NCBI GenBank assembly: GCA_947445035.1
Contig: CANFCK010000018.1
Location: 1-64,000, forward strand
DNA: 64,000 bases
Origin: Deltaproteobacteria bacterium
Lineage (GTDB): Bacteria > Myxococcota_A > UBA796 > SXON01
Direction of reading: 5' to 3'
Made by a program: the position numbers and the translations under genes. Each line of letters opens with the position of its first letter. Position 1 is the first letter of the stretch. Below, in pieces: positions 8,066 through 16,710 of the stretch. The notes under the pieces were generated by a model. That model was not told where the DNA came from. It saw only the letters and a list, made by a program, of their open reading frames with translations, and did no database searches.

Positions 8066-8074
8066 ACTGCGGCG

Positions 8075-9301
8075 ATGGGACTCCTGCTGCTTTGCGTGGC
8101 CTGCCTTTCCGGCGATGGCGCCGCCGACGTCGAGGACGCGGACGACCCCGCGGAAACGGGGACCGACAGCGCCGACACAGCAGGCGATACCGGCGACAGC
8201 TCCTTCGACCTCGATCCCGCCGAGTGCCCTGAACCGTCCGAGTATGCGGGGCAGGCTCCGCGTGCGGCCGGCGTGCTGTCCGGCGACGGAGTCTGGACAC
8301 TCGACTTCGACTCGGAAGCGGAAGACGCCGGCTACGTCGATTGCAGCTACCACCGGAGCTATCCCTCACTGATCGAGATGGAGGGCCACGCGTGGCAGTG
8401 CCCGGACTGTTCGCTCTTGACGGCCGGTGAAAGCACCGTCGATGAGGGCTACGAGGACTGCTTCCTGCTGATTTCGAGCGCCGAGGCGACTCGCGTGGAA
8501 CACCTCGGGATCGGCGAGGTGGACGGTGTCGCCCACATTTTCCGCACCGGGGGCGAGAACCTGGTGCTGGCCGACATGGGAGAGGCGCCGGGAACGGGCT
8601 CCGCCGAAGACCCGCTCGTCGCCTATTGGTCGGACGACGGGAGCTTCACCGACGGCGGCGGTTTCTTGCTCACGGCCACGTTGGTTCTCCGCCGCGACGT
8701 CGATGAGAGCGTGCTCGTAGAGGATTCGAACGTCCCGCTCGCCGCCGCTTCCGAATGCGGCTGGCCGCACTGCAATCCAGGCGGACCGTCCCCGACCCAG
8801 GCGGTGACCACCGGAGCCGTGCTCCCGAACGAGCGCTTCGCCGACGTTTGCGGCGGCGAGTACGACCTTTGGGACGGTTGGGGTCGCTACCTGGTGATCG
8901 ACGCCTCGTCACCGGACTGTGGCCCCTGCCGGACGCTGGCCGAAAACGAAGAAGCTTGGGTCGAGGCCATGGCGGAACGGGGGATCACGGTCGAGTGGAT
9001 CACCCTGTTGAACGCCTCGTTGTCGATGGTGAACCAACCCGCTGACGCCGACATTCTGGCAAGCTGGGTCGATACCTTCGGCAGCACCGGACCCGTTCTG
9101 GCCGACGAGGGCTACGCGTATGGACTCTTCCCGGCCTACCTCGGCGACACCGACGGCGGCATGGGCTTTCCTACGATGATCGTGGTGAATCCGGACATGC
9201 AGGTGCTCGGCTCGGATGGGGGCTTCGCCACCGAGGAGTCCGGCGGCACGGGATTTTCGGTGATGGAGGCGCTCATCGTCGCGGACGCGGCAACGCGGTG
9301 A
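8075..9301 (+). CDS. Thioredoxin-fold lipoprotein
   Basis: The protein is 408 residues. The start at ATG 8075 is fixed by an in-frame TAG 12 nt upstream, giving MGLLLLCVAC, an unusually short lipoprotein signal with no charged residue. After the lipobox comes a 30-residue Asp/Thr/Gly linker, then an unrecognised beta-rich domain with several cysteine pairs (about residues 48-235). Last is a thioredoxin-like domain (about 250-408) with the active site DCGPC (C282, C285) and a GFPTMIVV segment containing the cis-Pro. It probably acts as an envelope thiol-disulfide oxidoreductase or heme/copper-type thioredoxin. The partner is unknown. Confidence 0.75.
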   Translation: MGLLLLCVACLSGDGAADVEDADDPAETGTDSADTAGDTGDSSFDLDPAECPEPSEYAGQAPRAAGVLSGDGVWTLDFDSEAEDAGYVDCSYHRSYPSLIEMEGHAWQCPDCSLLTAGESTVDEGYEDCFLLISSAEATRVEHLGIGEVDGVAHIFRTGGENLVLADMGEAPGTGSAEDPLVAYWSDDGSFTDGGGFLLTATLVLRRDVDESVLVEDSNVPLAAASECGWPHCNPGGPSPTQAVTTGAVLPNERFADVCGGEYDLWDGWGRYLVIDASSPDCGPCRTLAENEEAWVEAMAERGITVEWITLLNASLSMVNQPADADILASWVDTFGSTGPVLADEGYAYGLFPAYLGDTDGGMGFPTMIVVNPDMQVLGSDGGFATEESGGTGFSVMEALIVADAATR

Positions 9302-9831
9302 GCGCCGCCGGCGTCATCATCGGCGCGGCCGTCGACCGTGACGCGCGGGGGTTGGTCGAACTGCGGCGCGCGATCCTCGAAGAAGCAGCGTGGTTCACCG
9401 CGGAAGCCGGCGAAGTACCAGATGACGTGAGGCTGCGCACTGACAGAATGCGGGAGGCAAGACGGTCGGGAAACCAGGTCCATCTCGTTGCGCGCATCGG
9501 GGGCGACCTCGTGGGCGCGGTGGCCGTAGAGGGTGGGCGTCTTCGCCGGGTCCGCCATGTGGGGCGCCTGGAAATCATGGTGGGGCGCGCCTGGCGGGGG
9601 CGCGGGATCGGCGCCGCCCTCCTCGAAGCAGCGCTGGCGTCCAGCCGCATGCACCCCGCGCTGGAAAAGGTGGAGCTCGCCGTCTACGCCCACAATGCCC
9701 GCGCGCTGAGCTTATACCAACGGTACGGATTCGTGGAGGAGGGGCGCAGGATCCGACAGCAGCGGCTCGCGGACGGGAGCTATGCCGACGAAGTGTGGAT
9801 GGCGCGCTGGCTGCGGCCACTGAGCGGGTAG
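9298..9831 (+). CDS. GNAT-family N-acetyltransferase
   Basis: This 177-residue protein is a single GNAT domain. The central motif A is visible: LEIMVGRAWRGRGIGAALLE, with the RGRGIGAALL acetyl-CoA pyrophosphate loop. It is followed by VELAVYAHNARALSLYQRYGF (motif B, NxRAxxLYxxxGF). It transfers an acyl group from acyl-CoA to an amine. The acceptor cannot be predicted. The start is GTG 9298, overlapping the TGA of the thioredoxin-like gene by 4 nt (GTGA), so the pair is co-translated. Its 3' end faces the NtrC-type regulator with only 15 nt between them. Confidence 0.9.
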   Translation: MSAAGVIIGAAVDRDARGLVELRRAILEEAAWFTAEAGEVPDDVRLRTDRMREARRSGNQVHLVARIGGDLVGAVAVEGGRLRRVRHVGRLEIMVGRAWRGRGIGAALLEAALASSRMHPALEKVELAVYAHNARALSLYQRYGFVEEGRRIRQQRLADGSYADEVWMARWLRPLSG

Positions 9832-9846
9832 CCGGCGGCATCCTGC

Positions 9847-11214
9847 CTAATCGTCCCGCCACTCGGCCTCGCGCCGGTAAATGCTTCGCGCGGAGATGCC
9901 CAAGAGGTTCGCCGCGAGGTTTCGATCGCCGTTACAATGGCGCAAGGTCGCCTCGATCATTCGACGTTCTACCTGATGAAGTGGCGCCCCGACCACAAAT
10001 GTCAGCCAACCCGCCTCAGGCGTGGCGCCGGCCCCGGACCGGAGCGCCACGGGCAAGTCGGCGGTGGTGACCGTCGCGCCGCGGGCGAGCACCACCGCCC
10101 GCTCGAGGGTATTTTCGAGCTCCCGGATGTTTCCCGGCCAGTTGTGGCGTTCCAGCGCCGACATCGCGTCGTCGTCGATCCCGACCAGGTCACGGCCGTG
10201 CCGAGCGGACTGCAGCGCCACAAAATGGCGCGCCAAGAGCGCAATGTCCTCGCGCCTTTCGCGAAGAGGCGGCACCTGGAGCGGAATGACATTGAGTCGA
10301 TAAAAGAGATCCTCGCGCAGCCGCCCCTCGGCGACCGCACGCACCGGATCACGGTTTGTGGCCGCGATGATTCGCACGTCGGCGCGGAGGGTGCGCGTGC
10401 CGCCAAGCCGTTCGTACTCGCCGTCTTGCAGCACGCGCAGCAACTTCACCTGCAGCAACTGCGGCATCTCGGTGATCTCGTCGAGAAACAGGGTCCCCCC
10501 CGCCGCCAAGTCGAACCTGCCTTCCTTGCGGCCGGCCGCACCGGTGAACGCGCCGGGCTCGTACCCGAAAAGCTCGCTCTCCAAAAGGGCGTCTGGAATC
10601 GCGCCACAGTTCACGGTCACCATGCGCCGATCGCGACGCGGACTCAGCTCGTGAATCCACCGGGCCAGGAGCCCCTTGCCGGTGCCGCTTTCGCCCGTGA
10701 CCAGCACGCTCGCCATCGAGGGCGCCACCTGCCCCGCTTCTTCGAGCAAGGCGCGCGTCGCCGCGGACTGCCCGATCAACTCAGTCCGGGCCACTTGCGC
10801 GATCTGATAGCGCAAACGTACGTTTTCACGAATCAACTCGTGCTTTTCCAACGCTTTCTGCACGCTGTGCACCACCGCGTCCTTCCGCAGCGGCTTGGTG
10901 ACGAAGTCGTAGGCGCCTTCTTTCATCGCCTCGACAGCGGTCTCCACCGAGCCGTATGCGGTCACGACGATCACCTGCGTTTCCGGGGCCACTTGTCGCG
11001 AAGCGCGCAGGAGTTCCAGCCCGCTCATGCCCGGCATCTTCAGGTCGGTGAGGACCACCCCGACGGCTCCGTCCCGCAGCAGGTCCAAGGCCGCGCGACC
11101 ATCGGCTGCCGTTCGCACTTCGTAGCCTTCACGCGAGAAGATGCGCTCCAGCGCAAGACGGTTCGGCTCTTCGTCGTCGACGACCAGGAGGACGGGCATC
11201 TGCCAAACTGACAC
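9847..11214 (-). CDS. NtrC-family sigma-54-dependent response regulator
   Basis: The protein is 455 residues from GTG 11214; ATG 11199 is an alternative start. Receiver domain: residues 6-120, with phosphoacceptor D57 in LTDLKMPG and K in FVTKPL. AAA+ sigma-54 interaction domain: GESGTGKG Walker A, the diagnostic ELFGYEPGAFTGA loop that contacts sigma-54, GGTLFLDEI Walker B and NWPGNIRELEN sensor region. C-terminal Fis-type helix-turn-helix: residues 410-455 (NRNLAANLLGISARSIYRR-like). It activates sigma-54 promoters after phosphorylation by the kinase encoded 22 nt upstream. Two direct CAAACTG copies, 19 nt apart, lie at the kinase-regulator junction (11204 and 11223). Confidence 0.95.
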   Translation of the reverse strand: MSVWQMPVLLVVDDEEPNRLALERIFSREGYEVRTAADGRAALDLLRDGAVGVVLTDLKMPGMSGLELLRASRQVAPETQVIVVTAYGSVETAVEAMKEGAYDFVTKPLRKDAVVHSVQKALEKHELIRENVRLRYQIAQVARTELIGQSAATRALLEEAGQVAPSMASVLVTGESGTGKGLLARWIHELSPRRDRRMVTVNCGAIPDALLESELFGYEPGAFTGAAGRKEGRFDLAAGGTLFLDEITEMPQLLQVKLLRVLQDGEYERLGGTRTLRADVRIIAATNRDPVRAVAEGRLREDLFYRLNVIPLQVPPLRERREDIALLARHFVALQSARHGRDLVGIDDDAMSALERHNWPGNIRELENTLERAVVLARGATVTTADLPVALRSGAGATPEAGWLTFVVGAPLHQVERRMIEATLRHCNGDRNLAANLLGISARSIYRREAEWRDD

Positions 11215-11235
11215 GAACGTGACAAACTGGCAAGA

Positions 11236-12879
11236 TCAGGGCACCGGAATCCAGAGCGTGAAGGTCGTCCCCCGACCCGGCGTCGATTCTACGGTCACCC
11301 GCCCGCCGAGGTCCTCGATGTCCTGTCGCGTCACCGCCAGGCCGAGCCCCGTGCCTCGGGCTTTGGTCGTAAAAAAGGGCTCGAAAACCCGCGCCGCCGT
11401 GACCTCATCAAGCCCGGCTCCATCGTCGGCGACGACCAATACCAGCTGATCGGCGGCGCGCCGAACCGAGAGCCGCACCGTCTTCGCGCCCCCTTCTGCC
11501 GCGTTCCGGAGCAGGTTGAGCAAGGCACGCCTCACGACGTTTCCGTCCATTTCCACCATGCCACAGGGCTCGGCCTCGACGTGCACGACCACCGACAGCC
11601 GCCGCAGCCGCTCGTCCTCAAGCGCGACCACGCTTCGAACCAGGGCGACCGGGTCCTCGGGCCCGAGCTCGGGCGCGCGACGCCGCGCGAGGTCCAGGTA
11701 CCGCTCGGTGACAGCCTCAAGCCGGCGCACCTCGTCCACGACCGTCCCCACCAGCGCCGCGTGATCGGTGCCCGCCAGCTCGTCGGCCAAGAGCTCCGCG
11801 TGCAGCGACATTGCGTTGAGCGGGTTGCGAACCTCGTGGGTGACTTGCGCGAGGAGCTGACCTACCAGCGCCAGCCGTTCACTCCGGAGCAATCGTTCAC
11901 GGTCGGCCAACCGCTCGGTCACGTCTTCGCCCACCAGAATCCGCCCGCCATCGCCGAACGGCGCCACGAAGACATCCTCGGTCCGACCCGCCACGGCGCG
12001 CTCCTGCCGACCCTCGGAAAGGCCCCTCAGCGCGATTGGGAGCGCGCTACCCTCGGTGAGCGCCCACAGCGTGCTCGCCGCCGGATTGGCCACCCGGACC
12101 CCGTCCTGTTCCACCACGGCAACCGCCACGTTCAGGCTGTCGAGCACCTGCCGTACCTGCAACGACACCGCGCGGAGCTGCCGGTCTCGCTCGTCCACCG
12201 CGAGCGCCATGGCCTCGAACGCGCGGGACAGGGCGCCGATCTCGTCGTCGCCGCCCACGTCCACGGGGCCGGGCCGCTCACCCGCTTCCAGCCGGCGCAC
12301 CTGGCCCGTCAGCGCCCGCACTGGCCGCAGCGCCGTCCCCGCCAGCCATAGGAGCAGGCCTCCCAAGGGCACAGACAGCCCCGCGAGCACCAGTGAGACC
12401 TGCACCGCCTCACGCTGGGCTCGGGCCGTCCGCAGGCTCAGCGCGCTGACCCGGGCCTCGGCGAGCGCCCCGAGTTGCAGTACCTCGTCGCGAAGCGCCC
12501 GCCTCGTCCCTTCGTCGTCCCCAGCTTCGAGCGCGGCGGTGCCTACCTCATCGAGCTGCGCGCCAGCCGCCGCCAGGCTCGCCGCCTCCTCACCGTCGCG
12601 GGCAAGCTGCTGCCCACGCACCACGGCCGCCCGGGCATCGTCCAGAAGATCGTCCAGCCGTGGCGCCGGTGACCGCGGCCGATCCAGCTGACCCTCCATG
12701 CGGGCCGCGAGTCGCGCCAGCGGCAACCAGGACTCGTTGACCGTGTCCACGGAGTCCCCGATCCGGCGGAACCAGGCCACCTCAAACCCCAGCGCAGCGA
12801 GCTGACAGAGCGCCCCCACCGCCACCGCGCCCAGCACGCGACCCCGAAGCGTGCGCGCCCAGCCGAGACCCAACATCAC
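11236..12879 (-). CDS. Membrane sensor histidine kinase (NtrB/AtoS-like)
   Basis: This 547-residue protein has an N-terminal membrane segment (VLGAVAVGALCQLAALGFEV), a roughly 130-residue periplasmic helical sensor region and a second segment (VSLVLAGLSVPLGGLLLWLA). Next come a HAMP linker (ALRPVRALTGQVRRLEAGE), a PAS-like region and a kinase core. The core has an H-box (VTHEVRNPLNAMSLHAELL), an N-box (LLNLLRNAAEGG), DDGAGL, FEPFFTTKARGTGLGLA and GRGTTF. The phosphoacceptor is the His of THEVRNPL. It pairs with the NtrC-type regulator downstream. The helical sensor region gives no clear ligand. Confidence 0.93.
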   Translation of the reverse strand: MMLGLGWARTLRGRVLGAVAVGALCQLAALGFEVAWFRRIGDSVDTVNESWLPLARLAARMEGQLDRPRSPAPRLDDLLDDARAAVVRGQQLARDGEEAASLAAAGAQLDEVGTAALEAGDDEGTRRALRDEVLQLGALAEARVSALSLRTARAQREAVQVSLVLAGLSVPLGGLLLWLAGTALRPVRALTGQVRRLEAGERPGPVDVGGDDEIGALSRAFEAMALAVDERDRQLRAVSLQVRQVLDSLNVAVAVVEQDGVRVANPAASTLWALTEGSALPIALRGLSEGRQERAVAGRTEDVFVAPFGDGGRILVGEDVTERLADRERLLRSERLALVGQLLAQVTHEVRNPLNAMSLHAELLADELAGTDHAALVGTVVDEVRRLEAVTERYLDLARRRAPELGPEDPVALVRSVVALEDERLRRLSVVVHVEAEPCGMVEMDGNVVRRALLNLLRNAAEGGAKTVRLSVRRAADQLVLVVADDGAGLDEVTAARVFEPFFTTKARGTGLGLAVTRQDIEDLGGRVTVESTPGRGTTFTLWIPVP

Positions 12880-12993
12880 CGAAGCCTATTCCGCCCCGGG
12901 GTCCTTGGTCACTTCTCGTCGCCAGCCCGGCTCGCGGGCGTTGCCACCGCGACATTGCAGGTTAGCGGGGCCCCGCCCATAGCTGGAGGTTCG

Positions 12994-14061
12994 ATGTCTT
13001 CGATGTTCCGTTCCGTTCTCGTCTCGCTCACCCTGACAACCGCAATCCTGGCGGGCTGCGACACTGCAGCCGAGGGCGGCAGCGTGGCCGGCGCCCCAGC
13101 GGAAGACGCGGGCGAGACCCTCGCCTCCGTGAACGGACTCACCGTTGGCAGTAAGGAATTCCTCACCGCCGCCGAGCGTAAGACGCCGGCCAGCGGCGAC
13201 GCACTCTCCCCCGAAGAGAAGCGTGAAGTGCTCGACGGGCTGGTCGAAGAGAAGCTCCTCTACGCCCAGGCACTCAAGAAGGGCCTCGACAAGGACCCCA
13301 AGGTGCAAAAGGTGATGGTCAACACCCTTCTGCGCGAAGAGGTCTACAGCACCGTCAAGAACAGCGACTTCACCGACGAGTTGCTTCAGAAGTACTACGA
13401 CGACCACAAGGCCGAGTTCATCGTCCCCGAAAAGGTCCAGATCCGCCGCATCCTCATCAAGGTGACCGAGGCTCGCGCCGACGACGCCGCGAAGACCGAA
13501 GCCGAGCGCATCCGCAAGGAAGTCGCCGCCAAGCCCGAAAGCTTCAAGGAAGTCGCGGCCAAGTTCTCCGAGGACATGTACAAGCGCCGCGGCGGCGACG
13601 TCGGCTTTGTCTCCAAAGAAGGCAAGCCCGGCCTGGACCAGGCCATCGTCGAACGTGCGTTCGCACTCGAGACGGAGGCCATCTCCGAGGTCTTCAAGAC
13701 TGGCGACGGCTACAACATCGTCCAAGTGGCGACCCGTCGTGAGCAGGTCGAGCGCACCTTCCAGCAGATGAAGGGCTCGGTCCTGCGCAAGGTCAAGAAC
13801 GACAAGATGAAGGAGCTCTACGACGGCTACATCGCCACCGTGAAGGGCGGCGCCAAGATCGACATCGAGGAGGCGAAGCTCGCGGCGATCGAAGTCAAGG
13901 CCGCGCGCCGCGCCGGCTCTATGCCCGCCATGCCGATGCTCGGCGGTGGCGGTGAGGGCGAAGAAGGCGTCGAGGAAGCTCCGGAAGCCCCGGCGATCCT
14001 CCCCGAAGGTCCGGCCGCCGCGGGTGGCGATCCCGCGGTCAAGGCACCGGAACACGAGTAG
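12994..14061 (+). CDS. Parvulin-type peptidyl-prolyl isomerase lipoprotein (PpiC/PrsA-like)
   Basis: The protein is 355 residues from ATG 12994, preceded by GGAGG. The signal ends in TAILAGC with C22 lipidated. A helical SurA/PrsA-type N-domain (VNGLTVGSKEFLTAAERK, then LDGLVEEKLLYAQALKKG) is followed by a parvulin domain (about residues 150-260: VQIRRILIKVTEA, FKEVAAKFSED, RGGDVGFVSKEGKPGLDQA). The C-terminal ~60 residues are Gly/Glu/Ala-rich. It should help fold exported proteins on the periplasmic side. The SurA-like gene follows after 3 nt and pdxA follows that, as in the classic surA-pdxA order. Confidence 0.9.
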   Translation: MSSMFRSVLVSLTLTTAILAGCDTAAEGGSVAGAPAEDAGETLASVNGLTVGSKEFLTAAERKTPASGDALSPEEKREVLDGLVEEKLLYAQALKKGLDKDPKVQKVMVNTLLREEVYSTVKNSDFTDELLQKYYDDHKAEFIVPEKVQIRRILIKVTEARADDAAKTEAERIRKEVAAKPESFKEVAAKFSEDMYKRRGGDVGFVSKEGKPGLDQAIVERAFALETEAISEVFKTGDGYNIVQVATRREQVERTFQQMKGSVLRKVKNDKMKELYDGYIATVKGGAKIDIEEAKLAAIEVKAARRAGSMPAMPMLGGGGEGEEGVEEAPEAPAILPEGPAAAGGDPAVKAPEHE

Positions 14062-14064
14062 CTG

Positions 14065-15051
14065 GTGTCGGTCGCGGCGCGCGTGATGGTCTGCCTGGCG
14101 AGTTTCGTCGTCGGGCTGGCACACGCCGCCGAGCTTGGCCGGGTCACCGACCGCGTGGCGGCCGCCGTCAATGACGAGGTCATCAGCCTTTCGGAAGTGT
14201 ACGAGCTCGGTGGCGAGTATGTGGAGTCGGCGGTCACCACCGGCGGCGAATCGATGCGTCCCCCGGCCGAACACGCGGTTCTGGAGCGCCTGATCGAGCG
14301 AAAACTGGTCGAGCAGCAGATCGCCACGCTCGGCATCGACGTCACGGAGCAAGAGCTCGACAAGGCCATCGACGACGTCGCCCGCCGCAACGGCATGGAC
14401 CGGGATCAGGTCAAAGAGGCGGTCGAAGCCCAGGGCATGGACTGGGAGGCGTTTCGCACCGAACAGCGCGAACAGCTGCGCGAGCTGAAGTTCCAGCGGT
14501 CGGTCTTGCAGCCACGGGTCACCATCACCGACGACGAACTGCGGGACGCGTACCTTCGCACCGGGGGAACGCTCGGCGGCGAGGTAGCCAAGCTTCAAGG
14601 GCTATTCATCGGCATCCCCCGTGATGCCGACGCCACCGCGCTCGCAGCGGTGCGGGCGCGCGCGCAGGAGGCGCTGGTCAAGCTCACGGGGGGCGCCCCG
14701 TTCGCCGAGGTGGCGACGGCCTACGACGAAGGCGCCACCAAGGCTTCAGGTGGAGAGATGGGCGAATTTCAGCGCGGACAGCTGGTCCCGGCGCTCGACG
14801 GCCCCGTTTTCGCTTCGGAGGTCGGCAAGCCCTTCGTCGTCGAGCTGCCCACCGCGATTTTCGTGTTCAACGTCGCCAGCAAAAAGCGTCAGGACACAGG
14901 CTTGGAAGACGTGCGATCCAAGTTGACCGAGCAGATATTCCAGCAGCGGATGAAGGACGAGCAAGGGCGGTGGTATGAACAGGCCCGCCGGGCCGCCGTT
15001 GTGCGCGTGCTCCTCCCCGGCGGCGACGGGCGCGGGCCAAAAAACCCGTGA
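14065..15051 (+). CDS. surA: SurA-like periplasmic chaperone / peptidyl-prolyl isomerase
   Basis: The protein is 328 residues from GTG 14065, with MVCLASFVVGLAHAAEL at 14086 as an alternative start. A signal peptide ends at AHA. The N-terminal SurA domain is clear: RVTDRVAAAVNDEVISLSEV, then a helical block LERLIERKLVEQQIATLGID and DQVKEAVEAQGMDWEAFRTE. One degenerate parvulin domain follows (about residues 170-280: AKLQGLFIGIP, FAEVATAYDEG, GGEMGEFQRGQLVPALDGPVF). E. coli SurA has two parvulin domains and 428 residues, so this is a one-parvulin form. It assists outer-membrane protein folding. pdxA starts inside its stop codon (GTGA). Confidence 0.85.
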   Translation: MSVAARVMVCLASFVVGLAHAAELGRVTDRVAAAVNDEVISLSEVYELGGEYVESAVTTGGESMRPPAEHAVLERLIERKLVEQQIATLGIDVTEQELDKAIDDVARRNGMDRDQVKEAVEAQGMDWEAFRTEQREQLRELKFQRSVLQPRVTITDDELRDAYLRTGGTLGGEVAKLQGLFIGIPRDADATALAAVRARAQEALVKLTGGAPFAEVATAYDEGATKASGGEMGEFQRGQLVPALDGPVFASEVGKPFVVELPTAIFVFNVASKKRQDTGLEDVRSKLTEQIFQQRMKDEQGRWYEQARRAAVVRVLLPGGDGRGPKNP

Positions 15052-15953
15052 ATCTGGCCCCGCTGGTCCTCACCCCCGGGGACCCGCGCGGAATCGGCCC
15101 CGAAGTCAGCGTCATGGCCCTGGGCCGCGTCGACGTCGGGCGTGTATTGGTTGTCGGCGACGGAGACGCAATGCGCGCGGCGGGTCTCTGCGAGGGGCCT
15201 GACGTCGAGCTCTTTGAGCCGCCGGACACCGGTGAGCCCGCGGAGATCGCCGCGCTCCGTTGGGCGGTCCAGGCCTGCCAGGAGGGCCGGGCGCGAGGCC
15301 TCTGTACCGGTCCCATCCACAAAGCACGGCTGGCCGCGCAAGGGTTCCGCCACCACGGCCACACCGACTTCCTCGGGGAGCTCTGCGGTGTGCCCGAACC
15401 GGTGATGGCCTTCGTCGGCGGAAGCGTACGGGTGGCGCTGGTCACCGTCCACCACGCGCTCCGAGACGTGCCGGCCCTCATCACCGAAGCGCGGGTCTAC
15501 CGGACCCTGGAGACCGTCGATCGGGCGCTCCGCGGCCAACTCGGCCTGGCGCGCCCGCGCATCGCCGTGTGCGGGCTGAATCCCCACGCTGGCGAGGGCG
15601 GGCTTCTGGGCCGCGAAGAACTGGACGAGATCGCCCCGGCGATCGCGCGCGCCCGACAGGCCGGCATCGACGTTTCAGGGCCGATCAGCGCCGAGGAAGC
15701 ATTCATGCATCCGGATGGGTGTGACCTGATCCTGGCGATGTACCATGACCAGGGGCTGGCGCCGCTCAAGCGCGTGGACTTCGGCCGCACGGTGAACTGG
15801 ACGATGGGCTTGCCGATCGTTCGAACCAGCGTCGATCACGGGACCGCGGACGCGCTCGTGGGCACCGGCCTGGCCCGCAGCGACAGCATGGAGGCCGCGC
15901 TCCGCCTGTGTGATCAGCTGTCCCGACAGCCTACGGGAGTGGCTCGACCGTGA
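15048..15953 (+). CDS. pdxA: 4-hydroxythreonine-4-phosphate dehydrogenase
   Basis: This 301-residue protein catalyses the NAD-dependent oxidation of 4-phosphohydroxy-L-threonine in pyridoxal phosphate synthesis. Family motifs run in order: LTPGDPRGIGPEV at the N-terminus, TGPIHKARLAAQGFRHHGHTDFL, CGLNPHAGEGGLLGREE, AMYHDQGLAPLKRVDFG and a final RTSVDHGTADALVG. The His residues of HHGHTDF, the NPHAGE region and MYHDQ supply the metal ligands. The start is GTG 15048, overlapping the TGA of surA. It is slightly shorter than E. coli PdxA (329). Its last 23 nt overlap the 3' end of the convergent lipoprotein gene at 15931. Confidence 0.96.
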   Translation: MNLAPLVLTPGDPRGIGPEVSVMALGRVDVGRVLVVGDGDAMRAAGLCEGPDVELFEPPDTGEPAEIAALRWAVQACQEGRARGLCTGPIHKARLAAQGFRHHGHTDFLGELCGVPEPVMAFVGGSVRVALVTVHHALRDVPALITEARVYRTLETVDRALRGQLGLARPRIAVCGLNPHAGEGGLLGREELDEIAPAIARARQAGIDVSGPISAEEAFMHPDGCDLILAMYHDQGLAPLKRVDFGRTVNWTMGLPIVRTSVDHGTADALVGTGLARSDSMEAALRLCDQLSRQPTGVARP

Positions 15954-16407
15954 TCACCTCGGCGCACTCGCCGATTCCCCACTCGGACCATCGCAGCGGC
16001 TCGTCCCCGAAGACCCGGCAGTCGGTCAGCGCGCTCGCATCACGGTTTTGGAGCACGAGCAGCCCCTGAAGCAACGGTGTCCCGCAGTTGAACCAGGTGC
16101 TGGAGCCCTCGTGCACATCTTGGAACTCCCCGGCCACGCCGAGGCTCAGCTTCAAGTGGTCCGCTGACCCGTCCACCGCGGCTTCGTAGCTGCCGAAGCC
16201 GTGCTCTTCGACGTAAACCCCGTCGGTGCTCAGGAAGAGGGCGCCGCCGCCAGTCCAGGCGTCCGCCTTCATGTCGAGCGCCCATTTGCCGGCGTCACCG
16301 TCACAGCTGGCACGAACGGTGGTGAAGAGAGGGTCCCGCACCTCTGGATCGGCCGCAGCAGTATCGATCAGGGGTGCGGGGCAGGCCAGGATCAGTCCCA
16401 GCCACAT
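15931..16407 (-). CDS. Lipoprotein of unknown function
   Basis: This 158-residue protein starts at ATG 16407, sharing one base with the TGA of the upstream gene (TGATG). The N-terminus MWLGLILACPAP gives an ILAC lipobox after eight residues. An upstream in-frame GTG at 16437 would add a basic n-region, so the start is ambiguous. The mature domain is beta-rich with three cysteines (about residues 34, 97 and 122) and ends TVEPLP. It is not recognised. It is coupled to the small calcium-loop lipoprotein gene at 16407-16601, so the two may work together at the envelope. Its 3' end overlaps that of pdxA by 23 nt. Confidence 0.65.
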   Translation of the reverse strand: MWLGLILACPAPLIDTAAADPEVRDPLFTTVRASCDGDAGKWALDMKADAWTGGGALFLSTDGVYVEEHGFGSYEAAVDGSADHLKLSLGVAGEFQDVHEGSSTWFNCGTPLLQGLLVLQNRDASALTDCRVFGDEPLRWSEWGIGECAEVITVEPLP

Positions 16408-16601
16408 CAGGCGGTGTCGCCCTCTTCGCCCGCACACTCCTCGCCCTCCGGCGCGATGCCGACGTCCGGATCACGGTCGTCGCAGTCGTACCGCTTCAGG
16501 ATGCCGTCCTGGTCACGGTCGGTGTTGGGGTGGCTGTCCTCGCCAGCAGCGGGGCAGCCAGCCACCAGGGCGAGAACGGGGAGGAGAGCGCGTGGGCTCA
16601 T
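16407..16601 (-). CDS. Small lipoprotein with calcium-binding-like loops
   Basis: This 64-residue protein starts at ATG 16601 (MSPRALLPVLALVAGC), a normal lipoprotein signal with lipidated C16. The mature part is about 48 residues and very acidic. It has DRDQDGILKRYDCDDRDPDVG, which looks like a thrombospondin type-3 or EF-hand-like calcium loop (DxDxDG). Such Asp-rich stretches are common in predicted outer-surface proteins of myxobacteria. A longer upstream extension is a shadow. It is translationally coupled to the next lipoprotein gene (TGATG). No function is known. Confidence 0.6.
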   Translation of the reverse strand: MSPRALLPVLALVAGCPAAGEDSHPNTDRDQDGILKRYDCDDRDPDVGIAPEGEECAGEEGDTA

Positions 16602-16657
16602 GCGGAGGCTCCGTTGATGTTGGGCAGCGTAGCTTGGGTGGGCGCGGCGTGGAGGGC

Positions 16658-16694
16658 AAAACCGCGAACGGCACGGGGAGGCCCGTGCCGTTCG
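16658..16694 (-). terminator. Intrinsic terminator of the 16711-17235 lipoprotein gene
   Basis: On the minus strand a perfect 13-bp stem (16682-16694 with 16665-16677, loop of 4) is followed by CGGTTTTG. It lies 17 nt past the stop of the lipoprotein gene and before the small lipoprotein gene at 16407-16601. Confidence 0.8.
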
Positions 16695-16710
16695 ACTCAG
16701 GCTTACGCCC

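Noticed and set aside
12886-14598. A 570-residue minus-strand frame
   Set aside because: It is opposite the PpiC and SurA genes, whose motifs are strong.
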